The notes: generated by a model from the letters alone, not told the origin. 64,000 nucleotides of DNA from Actinoplanes campanulatus (GCF_014647795.1 NZ_BMPW01000019.1:124001-188000); one strand, 5' to 3'. Positions 17,102-26,293 are shown, counted from the stretch's first letter. A program made the numbers and translations.

Positions 17102-18126
17102 CATCACCTGCGGTGCTGTACACCGATCCAGCCTGGCTGATCACGGCGGCCGGCCACCCGGATCCGGTACTGGCCGGCATCGAGCAGCAGATCCTGACCG
17201 GCGTCGACCTGCGATTCGGGCCGCACGACGGCAACCGCTACCTGCACGACGACTCCGCGCTGCACGCCGCGGCCGACGGTGTCCAGGTCCTGGTCGTCTA
17301 CCGCTGTCAGGTCACCCGGGAGCTGCTCGACGCGGCCGGGCCCGGTCTGAAGGCGGTGATCCGGCAAGGCGTCGGGGTCGACAACCTGAACCCCGCACTG
17401 CTGGCCGAGCGCCGGATCCCGGCCTACAACATTCCGGACTACTGCGTCGGGGAGGTGTCCGCGCACACCGCCGCGCTCGCCCTGGCTCTGGAACGGCGCC
17501 TGATCCCGCAGCACCAGGGCCTGACCGGGGGCACCTTCGACATCTACGCCGGCGGTGTCCCGCGCCGATTGTCCGAGCACACCCTCGGCATCGTCGGATT
17601 CGGCCGGATCGGCCGGGCCGTCGCCCGTCACCTCGGCGCCTTCTACGGCCAGACGCTGGTCTTCGACCCGAACCTCGGTGCGGACCTGCCCGCAGGCTAC
17701 GGCGCCCGCGCCGTCGCGACGCTGCACGATCTGCTGGCCGCATCGGACCTGGTGACCCTGCACTGCCCCCTCGATCCCAGCACCGACGGCATGCTTGACG
17801 TCGACGCGTTCCGGCACATGCGGGCCGGCGCCTACCTGGTCAACGCCGCACGCGGCAGCCTGATCGACCCGGACGCCCTCGCGGGCGCGCTCGCCGACGG
17901 CCGGATCGGCGGCGCTGCCCTCGACGTGTTCTTCCCGGAGAACCCGCATACCGATCCTCGCTGGAAACCGGTCCTCGAGCACCCCGCCGTCCTCGTCACC
18001 AGCCACCGGGCGTTCCTGTCCACCGAGGCCGAGCTCAGCAGCCGTCGCCGGGTGGCGCAGATCGCCCGCGACGTCCTCGACGGCCGGCTCGTCACCGTCG
18101 GCCGCGTCCTGCCGGGGCTGCGATGA
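17098..18126 (+). CDS. D-isomer 2-hydroxyacid dehydrogenase, PhpE-like
   Basis: A 342-residue NAD-dependent 2-hydroxyacid/phosphoglycerate dehydrogenase family protein. The dinucleotide motif is GFGRIG at 167-172. The catalytic Arg is in NAARGSLID, and the catalytic His is probably in VTSHRAF. In phosphinothricin biosynthesis the homologue PhpE oxidises hydroxymethylphosphonate to phosphonoformate. Here, followed directly by an aminotransferase, the likely product is phosphonoformaldehyde or a further oxidised species. That step is inferred. ATGA overlaps on both sides show tight coupling. Confidence 0.87.
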   Translation: MTSPAVLYTDPAWLITAAGHPDPVLAGIEQQILTGVDLRFGPHDGNRYLHDDSALHAAADGVQVLVVYRCQVTRELLDAAGPGLKAVIRQGVGVDNLNPALLAERRIPAYNIPDYCVGEVSAHTAALALALERRLIPQHQGLTGGTFDIYAGGVPRRLSEHTLGIVGFGRIGRAVARHLGAFYGQTLVFDPNLGADLPAGYGARAVATLHDLLAASDLVTLHCPLDPSTDGMLDVDAFRHMRAGAYLVNAARGSLIDPDALAGALADGRIGGAALDVFFPENPHTDPRWKPVLEHPAVLVTSHRAFLSTEAELSSRRRVAQIARDVLDGRLVTVGRVLPGLR

Positions 18127-19196
18127 CCAGCGTGCCGCTGTCCCAGACCGCCCGGCAGCACCTGCCGGACGGGACTATCGACCTTGCCGGCGGGGATGTC
18201 CGGATCCCGTTCCCGCATCCCGACGTGTCCGCCCCGCTGCTCGGTCCCGACGACCAGCCGTACCCGCCGACGGCCGGCAGCCGCGAACTGCGCGAACTGA
18301 TCGCCGCTGCGGCGGGACCGGCCACGGTCACCGCGGAGCAGGTGGTGGTCACGCCGGGCGCCCGGGCCGCAGTGTTGCTCACCCTGCTACGAGCAGCCGG
18401 CGGCGAGGTGCTGCTGCCGACCCCGCGGTGGGGCAGCTACCCGGTCCTGGCCGCGATGGCCGGCGCCCGGCCGGTCAGCTATGGCCCTTATCCGCACGTC
18501 GACGCGCTGGACGCTGCCCGCACCGCGGCGACGGCCGTCGTCGTGGTCAACAGCCCGCGCAACCCGGACGGCACGGTCGTCGACGCGGCAACCATCACCG
18601 ACGTGCTCGCCTGGGCTCAACAGCACGACATCATCGTGCTGTTCGATCAGGTGTACCGCGGCGTCGCCGCCCACCGGACCCCGTCGCCGCTGGATGTCGC
18701 CGGCCCGCTGCCGCAGCACTGCGTCATCGTCGACGGGCTCACCAAGAGCCACGCCGCCGCTGGCATCCGCATCGGGTGGGCTATCACGGCAGGCCTGCAT
18801 CAGCCGCTGACCGCCGCCGCGTCGCACCTGATCGGCGGCGTCGGCATCCGCGCTCAGCAGGCCGCCGTCGCCGCACTGCGTCAGGCACCCGGGCCGCGCC
18901 AGCAGGCGCTGGCCGACCTCGCCGCACGCACCCGGGCTGCCGCCGCCCAGCTCGACCAGATTCCCGGCGTCACCTGCCCCACCCCGGACGCCGGGTTCTT
19001 CCTCTTCCCCGATCTGCACGGCTGGCTCGCCGACACCGACGTCGCCGGATGGCTGCGCCACCACCACCGTGTGGCCGTCGTTGACGGCGACGCCTTCGCC
19101 GCGCCCGGCCACATCCGCGTGTCCACGGCCGTGCCCGATCACGACCTCACCATCGGGCTGCGCCGACTGACCGCGGCCCTCACCACCCACCCCTAA
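18123..19196 (+). CDS. class I/II PLP aminotransferase
   Basis: A 357-residue fold-type I aminotransferase of the histidinol-phosphate/aspartate aminotransferase type. The PLP lysine is Lys208 in VDGLTKSH, with NSPRNPDG (143-150) and FDQVYRG before it. Following the HEPD-like and PhpE-like enzymes, transamination of phosphonoformaldehyde to aminomethylphosphonate is the simplest role; aminomethylphosphonate is a known unit of the phosphonopeptide argolaphos. Making 2-aminoethylphosphonate from phosphonoacetaldehyde is the alternative. Its ATG overlaps the preceding stop. Confidence 0.87.
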   Translation: MTSVPLSQTARQHLPDGTIDLAGGDVRIPFPHPDVSAPLLGPDDQPYPPTAGSRELRELIAAAAGPATVTAEQVVVTPGARAAVLLTLLRAAGGEVLLPTPRWGSYPVLAAMAGARPVSYGPYPHVDALDAARTAATAVVVVNSPRNPDGTVVDAATITDVLAWAQQHDIIVLFDQVYRGVAAHRTPSPLDVAGPLPQHCVIVDGLTKSHAAAGIRIGWAITAGLHQPLTAAASHLIGGVGIRAQQAAVAALRQAPGPRQQALADLAARTRAAAAQLDQIPGVTCPTPDAGFFLFPDLHGWLADTDVAGWLRHHHRVAVVDGDAFAAPGHIRVSTAVPDHDLTIGLRRLTAALTTHP

Positions 19197-19278
19197 AACC
19201 GCTGCCGACCCATGACGGAAGGAGGCCCAGCGCGCCACCTCCACCGCGACGTGCGGTGGCGACGCGCGCTGACCCGCC

Positions 19279-20730
19279 ATGACCGCATCCACTGCCGTTG
19301 AGATCATCGCCCGCCCGCCGGACCGCAACCGTGACCTGATCGCCGAGTTCGGCCGCAACCACCTGCGCTACGACGGCGTGCCGTTCGCCGGACTGCTGTC
19401 CCCGACCTCCACCCTGATTCCCGCCGCCGCCCGTAACCGGCTGTACGGCGACGCCCGCGCCGTCGACGGCTGGTACGAGAACCTGCTCGACCTCTACCTG
19501 GACCTGCTGAACACCCACGGCGGCGACCACGACATGGTCCGTGCCCTGGAGTGGGGCCTCGACGACGACATGCGGCGGCTGCAGCGCGAGTCCGCGGCCC
19601 GCCGTGACCGGCCGCGGATCGCCCGCCTCGACTGCGTCGACCTCGGCAGCGACCACTTCGTCACCGAAGTGCAGTGGAAAGGCGCGGGCGAAGGATGGCT
19701 CGCCGCGATCGACCGGTCCTACCGCAGCGTGTTCCCGCTCCAGGACGGCCACCGCCCGTTCGGCGATCTCGTGGCCGGCTGGGCGGGCGTGTTCAGCGGG
19801 GACGGATGCAGCGTCAACACCGGCCGGCGTGGCTGGGGCGACGCCGAGCAGTTCCTCAACGCCGAAGTCGCCGCCCTCGGCACCACCCTCACCTGGTCCG
19901 ACTTCGACGACATCACCAAGATCCTCCGCGTCGACGGCGGCCGCATCCTGGTCGACGCCGGCGACCGAAGCGTTCCGCTGAACCATCTGTTCCTGGACCG
20001 GCTCACCGAGGTCATGCCGGTCAGCCTCATCGACGCGCTCGTCAACGCGGCCACCGCGGGCACCATCATCCTCGACACGCCGCCGAGCTACCTGTTCAAC
20101 CAGAAGGTGCCGCTGGCCCTGCCGTTCACACCCGGCTACGAGCACTACTTTTCCGACGACATCCGCCGGACGCTGATCCCCACCATCCTGCTCAACCCCG
20201 GCCACCCGGACCTGAAACGGCTCGCGCCGTTCCTGCGCCACGACGACCGCGACGCCGCCGCACACGCCGACTCGTGGGACGACGTGGTGAACCTGCCCGA
20301 GCCGGTCCGTGGCCTCATCGTGCTCAAATGCGGATCGATCGACCAGTACCACAACCACGGCGGGCAGGGCGTCTTCCGGCTCGACGGCAGCCCCGAGCAG
20401 GCCGCCGCCACCCTCAAAACCGTCCTCGACCGGGCCGTGGCCCACGGCGAGCCGTGGGTCGTCCAGCCGTACCTCGGCCACCGATGGCAGGTCCCGGCGA
20501 CAGTCATGTCCCGCCCGGACGAGTTGACCACCCTCGACCTGCACGCCAAGTTCGGCGTCTACCTGCACCTGTTCCGCGCTCCCGGCGTGACCCCGCGGAT
20601 CCTCGGCGGGGTCGCCAGCCTCGGCACCACCTGGAAGGTGTCCGGCGCCTCCAAGACACCAGCATTCGTCAGCGAGGACGGCACCTGGCACGGCGCCTTC
20701 CGTCACGACATCCGCGTCGCCGACGCGTGA
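19279..20730 (+). CDS. ATP-grasp-like protein of unknown family (first)
   Basis: A 483-residue protein that I cannot place in a named family. Its second half has an ATP-grasp-like series: LFNQKVPLALPF, LIVLKCGSIDQYHNHGGQGV (a basic residue then a Gly-rich loop), VVQPYLGH, and KFGVYLHLF...RILGGVASLG near the C-terminus. The order recalls glutathionylspermidine-synthase-like or circularly permuted ATP-grasp ligases. TGA lies in frame just upstream of the ATG at 19279, so the start is firm even though the ribosome-binding site is weak. As one of three consecutive ATP-grasp-type genes it probably forms an amide bond in a phosphonopeptide. Confidence 0.65.
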   Translation: MTASTAVEIIARPPDRNRDLIAEFGRNHLRYDGVPFAGLLSPTSTLIPAAARNRLYGDARAVDGWYENLLDLYLDLLNTHGGDHDMVRALEWGLDDDMRRLQRESAARRDRPRIARLDCVDLGSDHFVTEVQWKGAGEGWLAAIDRSYRSVFPLQDGHRPFGDLVAGWAGVFSGDGCSVNTGRRGWGDAEQFLNAEVAALGTTLTWSDFDDITKILRVDGGRILVDAGDRSVPLNHLFLDRLTEVMPVSLIDALVNAATAGTIILDTPPSYLFNQKVPLALPFTPGYEHYFSDDIRRTLIPTILLNPGHPDLKRLAPFLRHDDRDAAAHADSWDDVVNLPEPVRGLIVLKCGSIDQYHNHGGQGVFRLDGSPEQAAATLKTVLDRAVAHGEPWVVQPYLGHRWQVPATVMSRPDELTTLDLHAKFGVYLHLFRAPGVTPRILGGVASLGTTWKVSGASKTPAFVSEDGTWHGAFRHDIRVADA

Positions 20731-20754
20731 CCCGGCCCCAGGAAGGCAGATCCT

Positions 20755-22104
20755 GTGCGTGAAACCCTGTTCCGGGCCGCGCAGCCGACCGGAACCACAC
20801 CCTCGGAAGAACTCGTCGGACAACTGCAGGACCCCGACCTGACCCGGCGATGCTGGGACCAGTCGCTCGCACCCATCACCACCACCGCGGCGGCCACCGT
20901 CTCGGCGCATGCGGCGACGATCCTGTGGCCGTATCCGGCCGGCACCGCCGACTGCGTCGACCGCGCCAACTGCGCCGACCACTTCCTGCGCGCCAACCCC
21001 GGCTACCACGTCGTGACCCCGCTCGGCCTCGCCCACCCCGACGTCGACCGGCTCCTCGACGGCACCGACGTGGTGCTGTTCCTGCCGTTCGAAGACGCCG
21101 CCGACGAACTGAGCATCGTCGACAACCACCTGCAGATGCGCGGCCGGCAGATCGACGCCGTCATCAGTGAACTCGCCCCCGGCTACCTGTGGCGGCACGG
21201 CATCCTCGACCTGGACCCGCACCAGCCCAGCTGGCCTCTGGACACCCAGCTGATCAACGGGAGCCTTCTCGCCGCCCACAAAGGCCAGCAAGCCCACCAC
21301 TTCGCCACCTATTGCCAGCAACAGCCCGGCATCGTCGCCCTCGACACCATCGTCGTGGCAACGGTCGAGGAACTCACCGGCGCGCTCGAACGGACTCTCG
21401 ACGGCAGCCGTGCCGCCGTCATCCGCCCGTTCAGCGCATCGCAAGGGACCGGTGTCACCTTTGTCGACCGGGACGACATCACCCGCCGCGGCGGGCCTTA
21501 CGCAGCCGCCCACGTCGTCGAGCAGATCTCCGCCGCGTTGGCCCGAAAGTACGGCAGCCCCGCCCCGTTCCCACTGATCGTCACCCCGTTCACCGAAGCG
21601 GCCCGCCTCAATGGCTGCGTCACCGACCTGCGGATCTTCGTCTGTTACGACCCGACCTCCGACGGACTTCGCGGCCTACCCGGCATGGTCCGCCGCGCGC
21701 AGTTGCCCCTCGCCGACACCGGGTCGGTCACCGCCGCAGCGGCGTTGACGAACCTCAACGCTGCCCCGGTAACCGAGGCGATCCCCGGCCCAAGATTCTT
21801 CCCGGCAACCGACCCGCAGATACTCACCGCCCTCGGCCTCACCCCCGATGACCTGGTCCGCTTGTGCGAACACGCCACCGCGATCTGGGCCACCGCGAGC
21901 CAGTCCACCGAAGATCCCGACGGCCGCGGGCCATTCGCGTACGGCAGCGTCGACTTCGTCATCCGCCGCACCGACGCACGGGCCGTGCCGATCGAGATGA
22001 ACGGGACGAACGTCGGCTCCCACCCCACGGTGCATCCGCGCTGGTGCCACGCTTTCGGCGCAGCAACCACACATGCGCTCACTCAGCTGGGATTCGCACG
22101 GTGA
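20755..22104 (+). CDS. ATP-grasp-like protein (second)
   Basis: A 449-residue protein with ATP-grasp features. A nucleotide loop-like region is AAVIRPFSASQGTGVTFVDRDD, then VVEQIS and LRIFVCYD. A terminal metal-binding Glu/Asn pair lies in VPIEMNGTNVGSHPTVHP, close to the ELN.NPG-type motif of the superfamily. The N-terminal 130 residues look like a substrate-binding Rossmann-type domain (VVTPLGLAHPDVD, DVVLFLPFEDAADE). The start is GTG at 20755 with GGAAGG upstream, and the end overlaps the next gene as GTGA. A ligase role in peptide assembly is inferred. Confidence 0.7.
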   Translation: MRETLFRAAQPTGTTPSEELVGQLQDPDLTRRCWDQSLAPITTTAAATVSAHAATILWPYPAGTADCVDRANCADHFLRANPGYHVVTPLGLAHPDVDRLLDGTDVVLFLPFEDAADELSIVDNHLQMRGRQIDAVISELAPGYLWRHGILDLDPHQPSWPLDTQLINGSLLAAHKGQQAHHFATYCQQQPGIVALDTIVVATVEELTGALERTLDGSRAAVIRPFSASQGTGVTFVDRDDITRRGGPYAAAHVVEQISAALARKYGSPAPFPLIVTPFTEAARLNGCVTDLRIFVCYDPTSDGLRGLPGMVRRAQLPLADTGSVTAAAALTNLNAAPVTEAIPGPRFFPATDPQILTALGLTPDDLVRLCEHATAIWATASQSTEDPDGRGPFAYGSVDFVIRRTDARAVPIEMNGTNVGSHPTVHPRWCHAFGAATTHALTQLGFAR

Positions 22105-23048
22105 CGGCGGCGCACCGCACCCGCCGCGCCATCGGCGCGACCGTCAGCGTCAACACCACCGTCGGAGCTCCCGGCCCCACCGCCGTGTTCACCGTCCCCG
22201 ACCTACCAGCGGCAGCAGACTGCGAACTGCTGCTGCGCCGCTGGTATCCGAGCCTGCGACAGCAGATCCCGTTCAGCAAGGCGTTGGTCGTCGCCCCCAC
22301 CGGCGCCGACCGGTTCATCTGCCGGTTCCTGCAGATCATCGGACCCGCCGAATCGATGTTCGGAGCCGCGCGAACCGGCCGCGACTGCGTCAATTCAATG
22401 ATCTCGGCCTACCCCGCCGTCGCCCGGCCGGGCACCACCATGACGCTGGAAAACGTCGACACCGGCCTTACCCTGGCCGCGACACCCGCCGACGAACGCA
22501 CCGTCGACGTCGCGGTGCAGCCGGCGCGACCGGTCCAACCCGCCGCGGTACAGCTGCCTACACCAGGCAGCCGCGGCATCCTGGCCTTGCACGTCAACAA
22601 CCCGTACGTGCTGCTCGACGCCGGTGAGGCGGGCTTGACCGCTGGTGAGCTGCTACGCCTCGACGGGCCCGCCGACCCGGGGCTGCTGCGCCCGTTCGCG
22701 GCCGCCATCGCCCAGGTGCAGCAGCACCTCGGGCTGCCCGTCGCCGGAGACCTACCGAAGCTGGCTGTCGTCGCCGCCGACGGCCCGGACGTCCTTGCCG
22801 CCCGCACCGTCTACCTCGGCCGCTGGCACCCCGGCCTGCCCCTGACCGCCGCCACCACATTCCTCACCGCCACCCAGATCCCGCAGTCGCCCTGGCCCGG
22901 CCCCGCTGTACCGCAGCACGGACTACGGCTGCGGAGCCCGGCCGCAGACATCCGAGTCACAACCCGCGTCAACGACGACGGCGCGCTTGTGTCATTCGGC
23001 ATCCCAGCCAGGGAGGTAACCCGTGACATCCCCGCCCGCAGCATCTGA
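22101..23048 (+). CDS. PrpF/DapF-fold isomerase-like protein
   Basis: A 315-residue protein resembling the PrpF family (aconitate/4-oxalomesaconate double-bond isomerases of the diaminopimelate epimerase fold). Recognisable parts are the first catalytic-type Cys in GRDCVNSMISAYPAV, the strand HVNNPYVLLDAGEAG, PKLAVVAADGPD, and a second-half segment WHPGLPLTAATTF that matches the PrpF position GKLHHAYPLTGA. It may isomerise an unsaturated or epimerise an alpha-amino intermediate. Such a gene is not part of the well-known phosphonate pathways. The GTG start at 22101 overlaps the previous stop. Confidence 0.65.
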   Translation: MTAAHRTRRAIGATVSVNTTVGAPGPTAVFTVPDLPAAADCELLLRRWYPSLRQQIPFSKALVVAPTGADRFICRFLQIIGPAESMFGAARTGRDCVNSMISAYPAVARPGTTMTLENVDTGLTLAATPADERTVDVAVQPARPVQPAAVQLPTPGSRGILALHVNNPYVLLDAGEAGLTAGELLRLDGPADPGLLRPFAAAIAQVQQHLGLPVAGDLPKLAVVAADGPDVLAARTVYLGRWHPGLPLTAATTFLTATQIPQSPWPGPAVPQHGLRLRSPAADIRVTTRVNDDGALVSFGIPAREVTRDIPARSI

Positions 23049-24030
23049 CCCGGCACCGATCACCACGCAAGCCATCGCCACCGCCCGGCAACTGCTGGCC
23101 GGCAGCACGGTATGCCTGCTCGCCCGAGAACAGCCGTCACCGATCGAGGCAGCCGAGCTGGCCGGATTCGCCCAGACGCTGCCGGGCTGCGATGTCACCG
23201 TGAACGAAGTCAGGTTCGCCGACGTGCACGAGCTGTACCGCCCGGCCGCGGCCCAGGCGCTCAGCGCCGCGGCGGTGGTCGTCAAGTTCACCCACGGCCC
23301 CCTCAACCGCAGCGGACTCGTCCCGGCTGTCCTGGACACGCTCGGCGCCCGCCGGGCCGGCCACCCGCCGTCCGTGGACATCCTGTCGCAACGAAAAAGC
23401 CTGATCAAAGAGCTGATGCGGCGCGAGCAGGTGCCCACCCTGGACTACCTGCTCCTCGACGGCGGGGTGCCTGTCGGTGCGCAGGTAGCGCAGCTGGCTG
23501 CCCGGACCGGTGCCACCGCTTTCGTCGTCAAGCCCGACGACGGCAACGCCAGCGAAGGCCTGCACTGGGCCGGCTCCGTCGAGGACGCCGCCCGCATCGT
23601 GCACGACAGCGGCGGCCAGCTGGTGGTGGAGCCGTACCGGCGGGGCCGGATCATCACCGTCGGCGCAGTAACCCTGCTCGGGCAGGTCCGTACCGTCGCC
23701 CCACTGGAATACCTCCTCGACGGCGACCTGGTCATGGACGCCGACTGGAAGCGAAACCCGAAACGGGCTCCGGCCAGGCTAGAACCGTCCGTCGACGCCG
23801 AGGTCCGCACCTATGCGGCACGGGTACACCGGGCCGTCGGCGCCCGCGGGCTGTCGCGCACCGATTTCATCGTCGGCCCGGACGGCGTCACCGCCTTGGA
23901 GATCAACACCAACATCGGCCTCGGGCCCGGCCACGACATCGCCGCAGCATTCGACGCCACCGGGCTCGACTACGACGATCTCGTGATCTGCCAGACGGCC
24001 AGCGGGCTACCGCTGCCCGGTCAACGGTGA
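23023..24030 (+). CDS. ATP-grasp ligase, D-Ala-D-Ala ligase-like (third)
   Basis: A 335-residue ATP-grasp enzyme. Motifs are SQRKSLIKELMRREQVPT (start of the central domain), FVVKPDDGNASEGLH (ATP-binding Lys and loop), VVEPYRRGRIITVGAV, and the metal-binding ALEINTNIGLGPGHDIAAAF at the end. It probably forms a peptide bond between two amino-acid-like substrates. It starts at GTG 23023, 26 bases inside the preceding gene, and is the last gene of the operon. Its 3' end overlaps the 3' end of the convergent purD by 24 bp. Confidence 0.85.
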   Translation: MTSPPAASDPAPITTQAIATARQLLAGSTVCLLAREQPSPIEAAELAGFAQTLPGCDVTVNEVRFADVHELYRPAAAQALSAAAVVVKFTHGPLNRSGLVPAVLDTLGARRAGHPPSVDILSQRKSLIKELMRREQVPTLDYLLLDGGVPVGAQVAQLAARTGATAFVVKPDDGNASEGLHWAGSVEDAARIVHDSGGQLVVEPYRRGRIITVGAVTLLGQVRTVAPLEYLLDGDLVMDADWKRNPKRAPARLEPSVDAEVRTYAARVHRAVGARGLSRTDFIVGPDGVTALEINTNIGLGPGHDIAAAFDATGLDYDDLVICQTASGLPLPGQR

Positions 24031-25245
24031 CGGCAGGCCGATGTCCGTACGCATGACCGCACCATCGAGGGTTACCCGGCCAGCCAGCTCGTACGCGGCA
24101 GCTCGGGCCTCGTCAAGGGTGTCGCCGAGCGCGGTACAGCAGATTGCCCGGCCGCCGGTGGTTACCAGCTGCCCGCCCTCGGTGAGGCGGGTACCGGCAT
24201 GCAGGTAGCCAGGACCCTCTGCGCCGGTGATGGCGTCACCGGAACTCGGCTGTTCCGGATAGCCCTTCGACGCGATCACCACCGTGACTGCCGCCTGGTC
24301 GTGCCAGCGCAGCGGCTCCAGCTGGTCCAGGGTGCCGGTGGCAGCGCGGTAGAACAGCTCGGCCGGGCTGGTCCGCATCAGTGGCAGCAGGACCTGCGCC
24401 TCCGGGTCGCCGAACCGGACGTTGAACTCGATGACCCGCGGCCCCTGCTTGGTCAGGCACAACCCGACGTACAGCAGCCCGGCGAACGGAGCTCCACGAC
24501 CGGCCATCTCTTTCAGCACCGGATGCACGACGGACTGCAGAACGTCGGACACCAGATCGTCGCCGACCCAGGTGATCGGTGCGTACGCGCCCATCCCGCC
24601 GGTGTTCGGACCGGTGTCGCCGGTGCCGACACGCTTGTAGTCCTGCGCGAGCCGCAGAGGGACCGCAGTGGTGCCGTCGGTGACCACGAACAACGAGATC
24701 TCCGGACCGTCGAGGAACTCCTCGACGACCACCCGGCCACAGCCGGCGGCGTGCTCCAGCGCCACCGACCGGTCATCGGTGACCACCACACCCTTACCGG
24801 CGGCCAGCGAATCGTTCTTCACCACGTACGGGGCGCCGAACTCGTCGAGCGCCGCAGCTACCTGCTCCGGGGTAGTGCAGGAGTGGGACTGAGCAGTGGG
24901 GACACCGGCGGCCGCCATCACGTCCTTGGAGAACGTCTTGGAGCCTTCCAACTCTGCGGCGGCGCGCGTCGGGCCGAAACAGGCGATGCCCGCAGCCTGG
25001 ACGGCGTCAGTCACACCGGCGACCAGCGCAGCCTCAGGGCCGACGACGACCAGATCGGCCCGGAACACGGTCGCTGCGTCGGCCACCGCGTCGGCGTCGG
25101 TAGGGCTCACCGTGAACAGCTCACCGAGTCGGCCCATCCCGGGGTTGCCCGGGGCCGCGGCCACTGCGGTGACCGACGGGTCGGCGGCGAGGGCTGCGGC
25201 GAGGGCGTGCTCACGCCCACCGGAACCGACAACGAGAACACGCAT
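24007..25245 (-). CDS. purD: phosphoribosylamine--glycine ligase
   Basis: A 412-residue GAR synthetase (ATP-grasp) joining glycine to phosphoribosylamine in purine synthesis. It begins MRVLVVGSGGREHAL and contains the family motifs PGNPGMGRLG, VVKNDSLAAGKGV, PNTGGMGAYAP and EFNVRFGDPEAQVLLPL; the length is normal. The frame is open to 25332, but the ATG at 25245 gives the universal PurD N-terminus. It could be the housekeeping copy or a second, resistance-type copy. Its placement tail-to-tail with a phosphonopeptide-type operon and beside a guaB-like gene is notable, because aminomethylphosphonate is an analogue of its substrate glycine. Confidence 0.93.
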   Translation of the reverse strand: MRVLVVGSGGREHALAAALAADPSVTAVAAAPGNPGMGRLGELFTVSPTDADAVADAATVFRADLVVVGPEAALVAGVTDAVQAAGIACFGPTRAAAELEGSKTFSKDVMAAAGVPTAQSHSCTTPEQVAAALDEFGAPYVVKNDSLAAGKGVVVTDDRSVALEHAAGCGRVVVEEFLDGPEISLFVVTDGTTAVPLRLAQDYKRVGTGDTGPNTGGMGAYAPITWVGDDLVSDVLQSVVHPVLKEMAGRGAPFAGLLYVGLCLTKQGPRVIEFNVRFGDPEAQVLLPLMRTSPAELFYRAATGTLDQLEPLRWHDQAAVTVVIASKGYPEQPSSGDAITGAEGPGYLHAGTRLTEGGQLVTTGGRAICCTALGDTLDEARAAAYELAGRVTLDGAVMRTDIGLPSPLTGQR

Positions 25246-25584
25246 GGCGACATGATAGGGCAAGCCACCACATACCGGAATGACGTCACCCATTCGTATC
25301 GGACCTTCTGAGGTTCTCAGAGCGGCGATCACACCAGTGCATCAGGAGAAAGCGCGGATGCGGCAAGTGGGACTGGCAACAGACACCAGTGTCATCAGCC
25401 ACCAGCGATCCCTCCAGACAGGACCCTCTGTCGGCTACCAGGCGGCGGGTCGTGTTCCGTCGAACACCACCATCCGTCCGGGTGATATGTGCGAGTCTTC
25501 CCGATCAGCTATGGCTGCTAGATTCACCCGTTTATAGGTTCACCAGCGCAAACATCAGCATATCGACAGTCAAGGAGTGCAGCA
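25246..25584. promoter_or_regulatory. divergent promoter region between purD and the guaB-like gene
   Basis: A 339-bp gap between divergent genes with lower GC content than its neighbours. The stretch around 25505-25535 (TAGATTCACCCGTTTATAGG) contains TAGATT and TATAGG, either of which could be a -10 hexamer for the rightward gene. No GATTCCC triple element and no strong inverted repeat are present. No coding potential is supported here. Confidence 0.35.
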
Positions 25585-26293
25585 GTGCGGATCCTGTCCG
25601 ACACCTCCCGCACCTTCGGTGAGTTTCTGCTTCTACCGAATCTCACCGGCGAAACCTGCACACCCGAACGGGTAGATATGTCCGCGCCTCTGGTCCGGCA
25701 TCCGGTCGGGCAACCGTCGCCGATCCGCGTCGCGACGCCGATTGTCAGCGCGATCATGGGCGCGGTGTCCTCGCCCCGGCTGGCCATCGCGCTCGCTCAG
25801 GTCGGCGGTCTGTCCTTCCTTCACCAGAACCAGCCGATCGACGACCAGGCCACGATGGTGGCGACCGTCAAGCGGCACAAGGCTGGCTTTCGGCACAACG
25901 ACGTCAACATCAAGCCGGTGGCCACGCTGCATGAGGCCGATCTGCTGATGAAGGAAAGCCGTCTGGACGTCGTCGTCGTCACCGACGACGGAACACCTTC
26001 AGGGCGTTTCCTCGGCCTTCTGACCAGCCGCGACTACAACTTTCACCGGCACCAGCCCAGCGGTAGCGTCGAGTCGCGGATGCTGCCGGTCGCCGATCTG
26101 GTCACGGCACCCGCGGGAACGTCGCTGGAGCAAGCCAACTCTCTGCTCTGGGACTCCCGCCAGGATGTGCTGCCCATTCTCGACACCACCGGTCAGCTGA
26201 CGGCCCTGGTGCAACGCCGCGACTACGAACTGCACGAGCAATTCCGCAACGAGTCGGTCGACGCCGACAAACGGTTCCGCGTCGGCGCCGGCG

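Noticed and set aside
19180-21513. A 777-codon open frame on the minus strand opposite two ATP-grasp-like genes, and similar long antisense frames at 34863-36032 and 41766-43484
   Set aside because: These are shadows of high-GC coding sequence on the other strand. They lack ribosome-binding sites and domains, and the plus-strand genes have clear motifs.
10235-24030. Identification as the argolaphos or phosphinothricin cluster
   Set aside because: Shared steps exist, but SbnA/SbnB, the PrpF-like gene and the set of ATP-grasp-like genes do not match my knowledge of either. I could not run a comparison.
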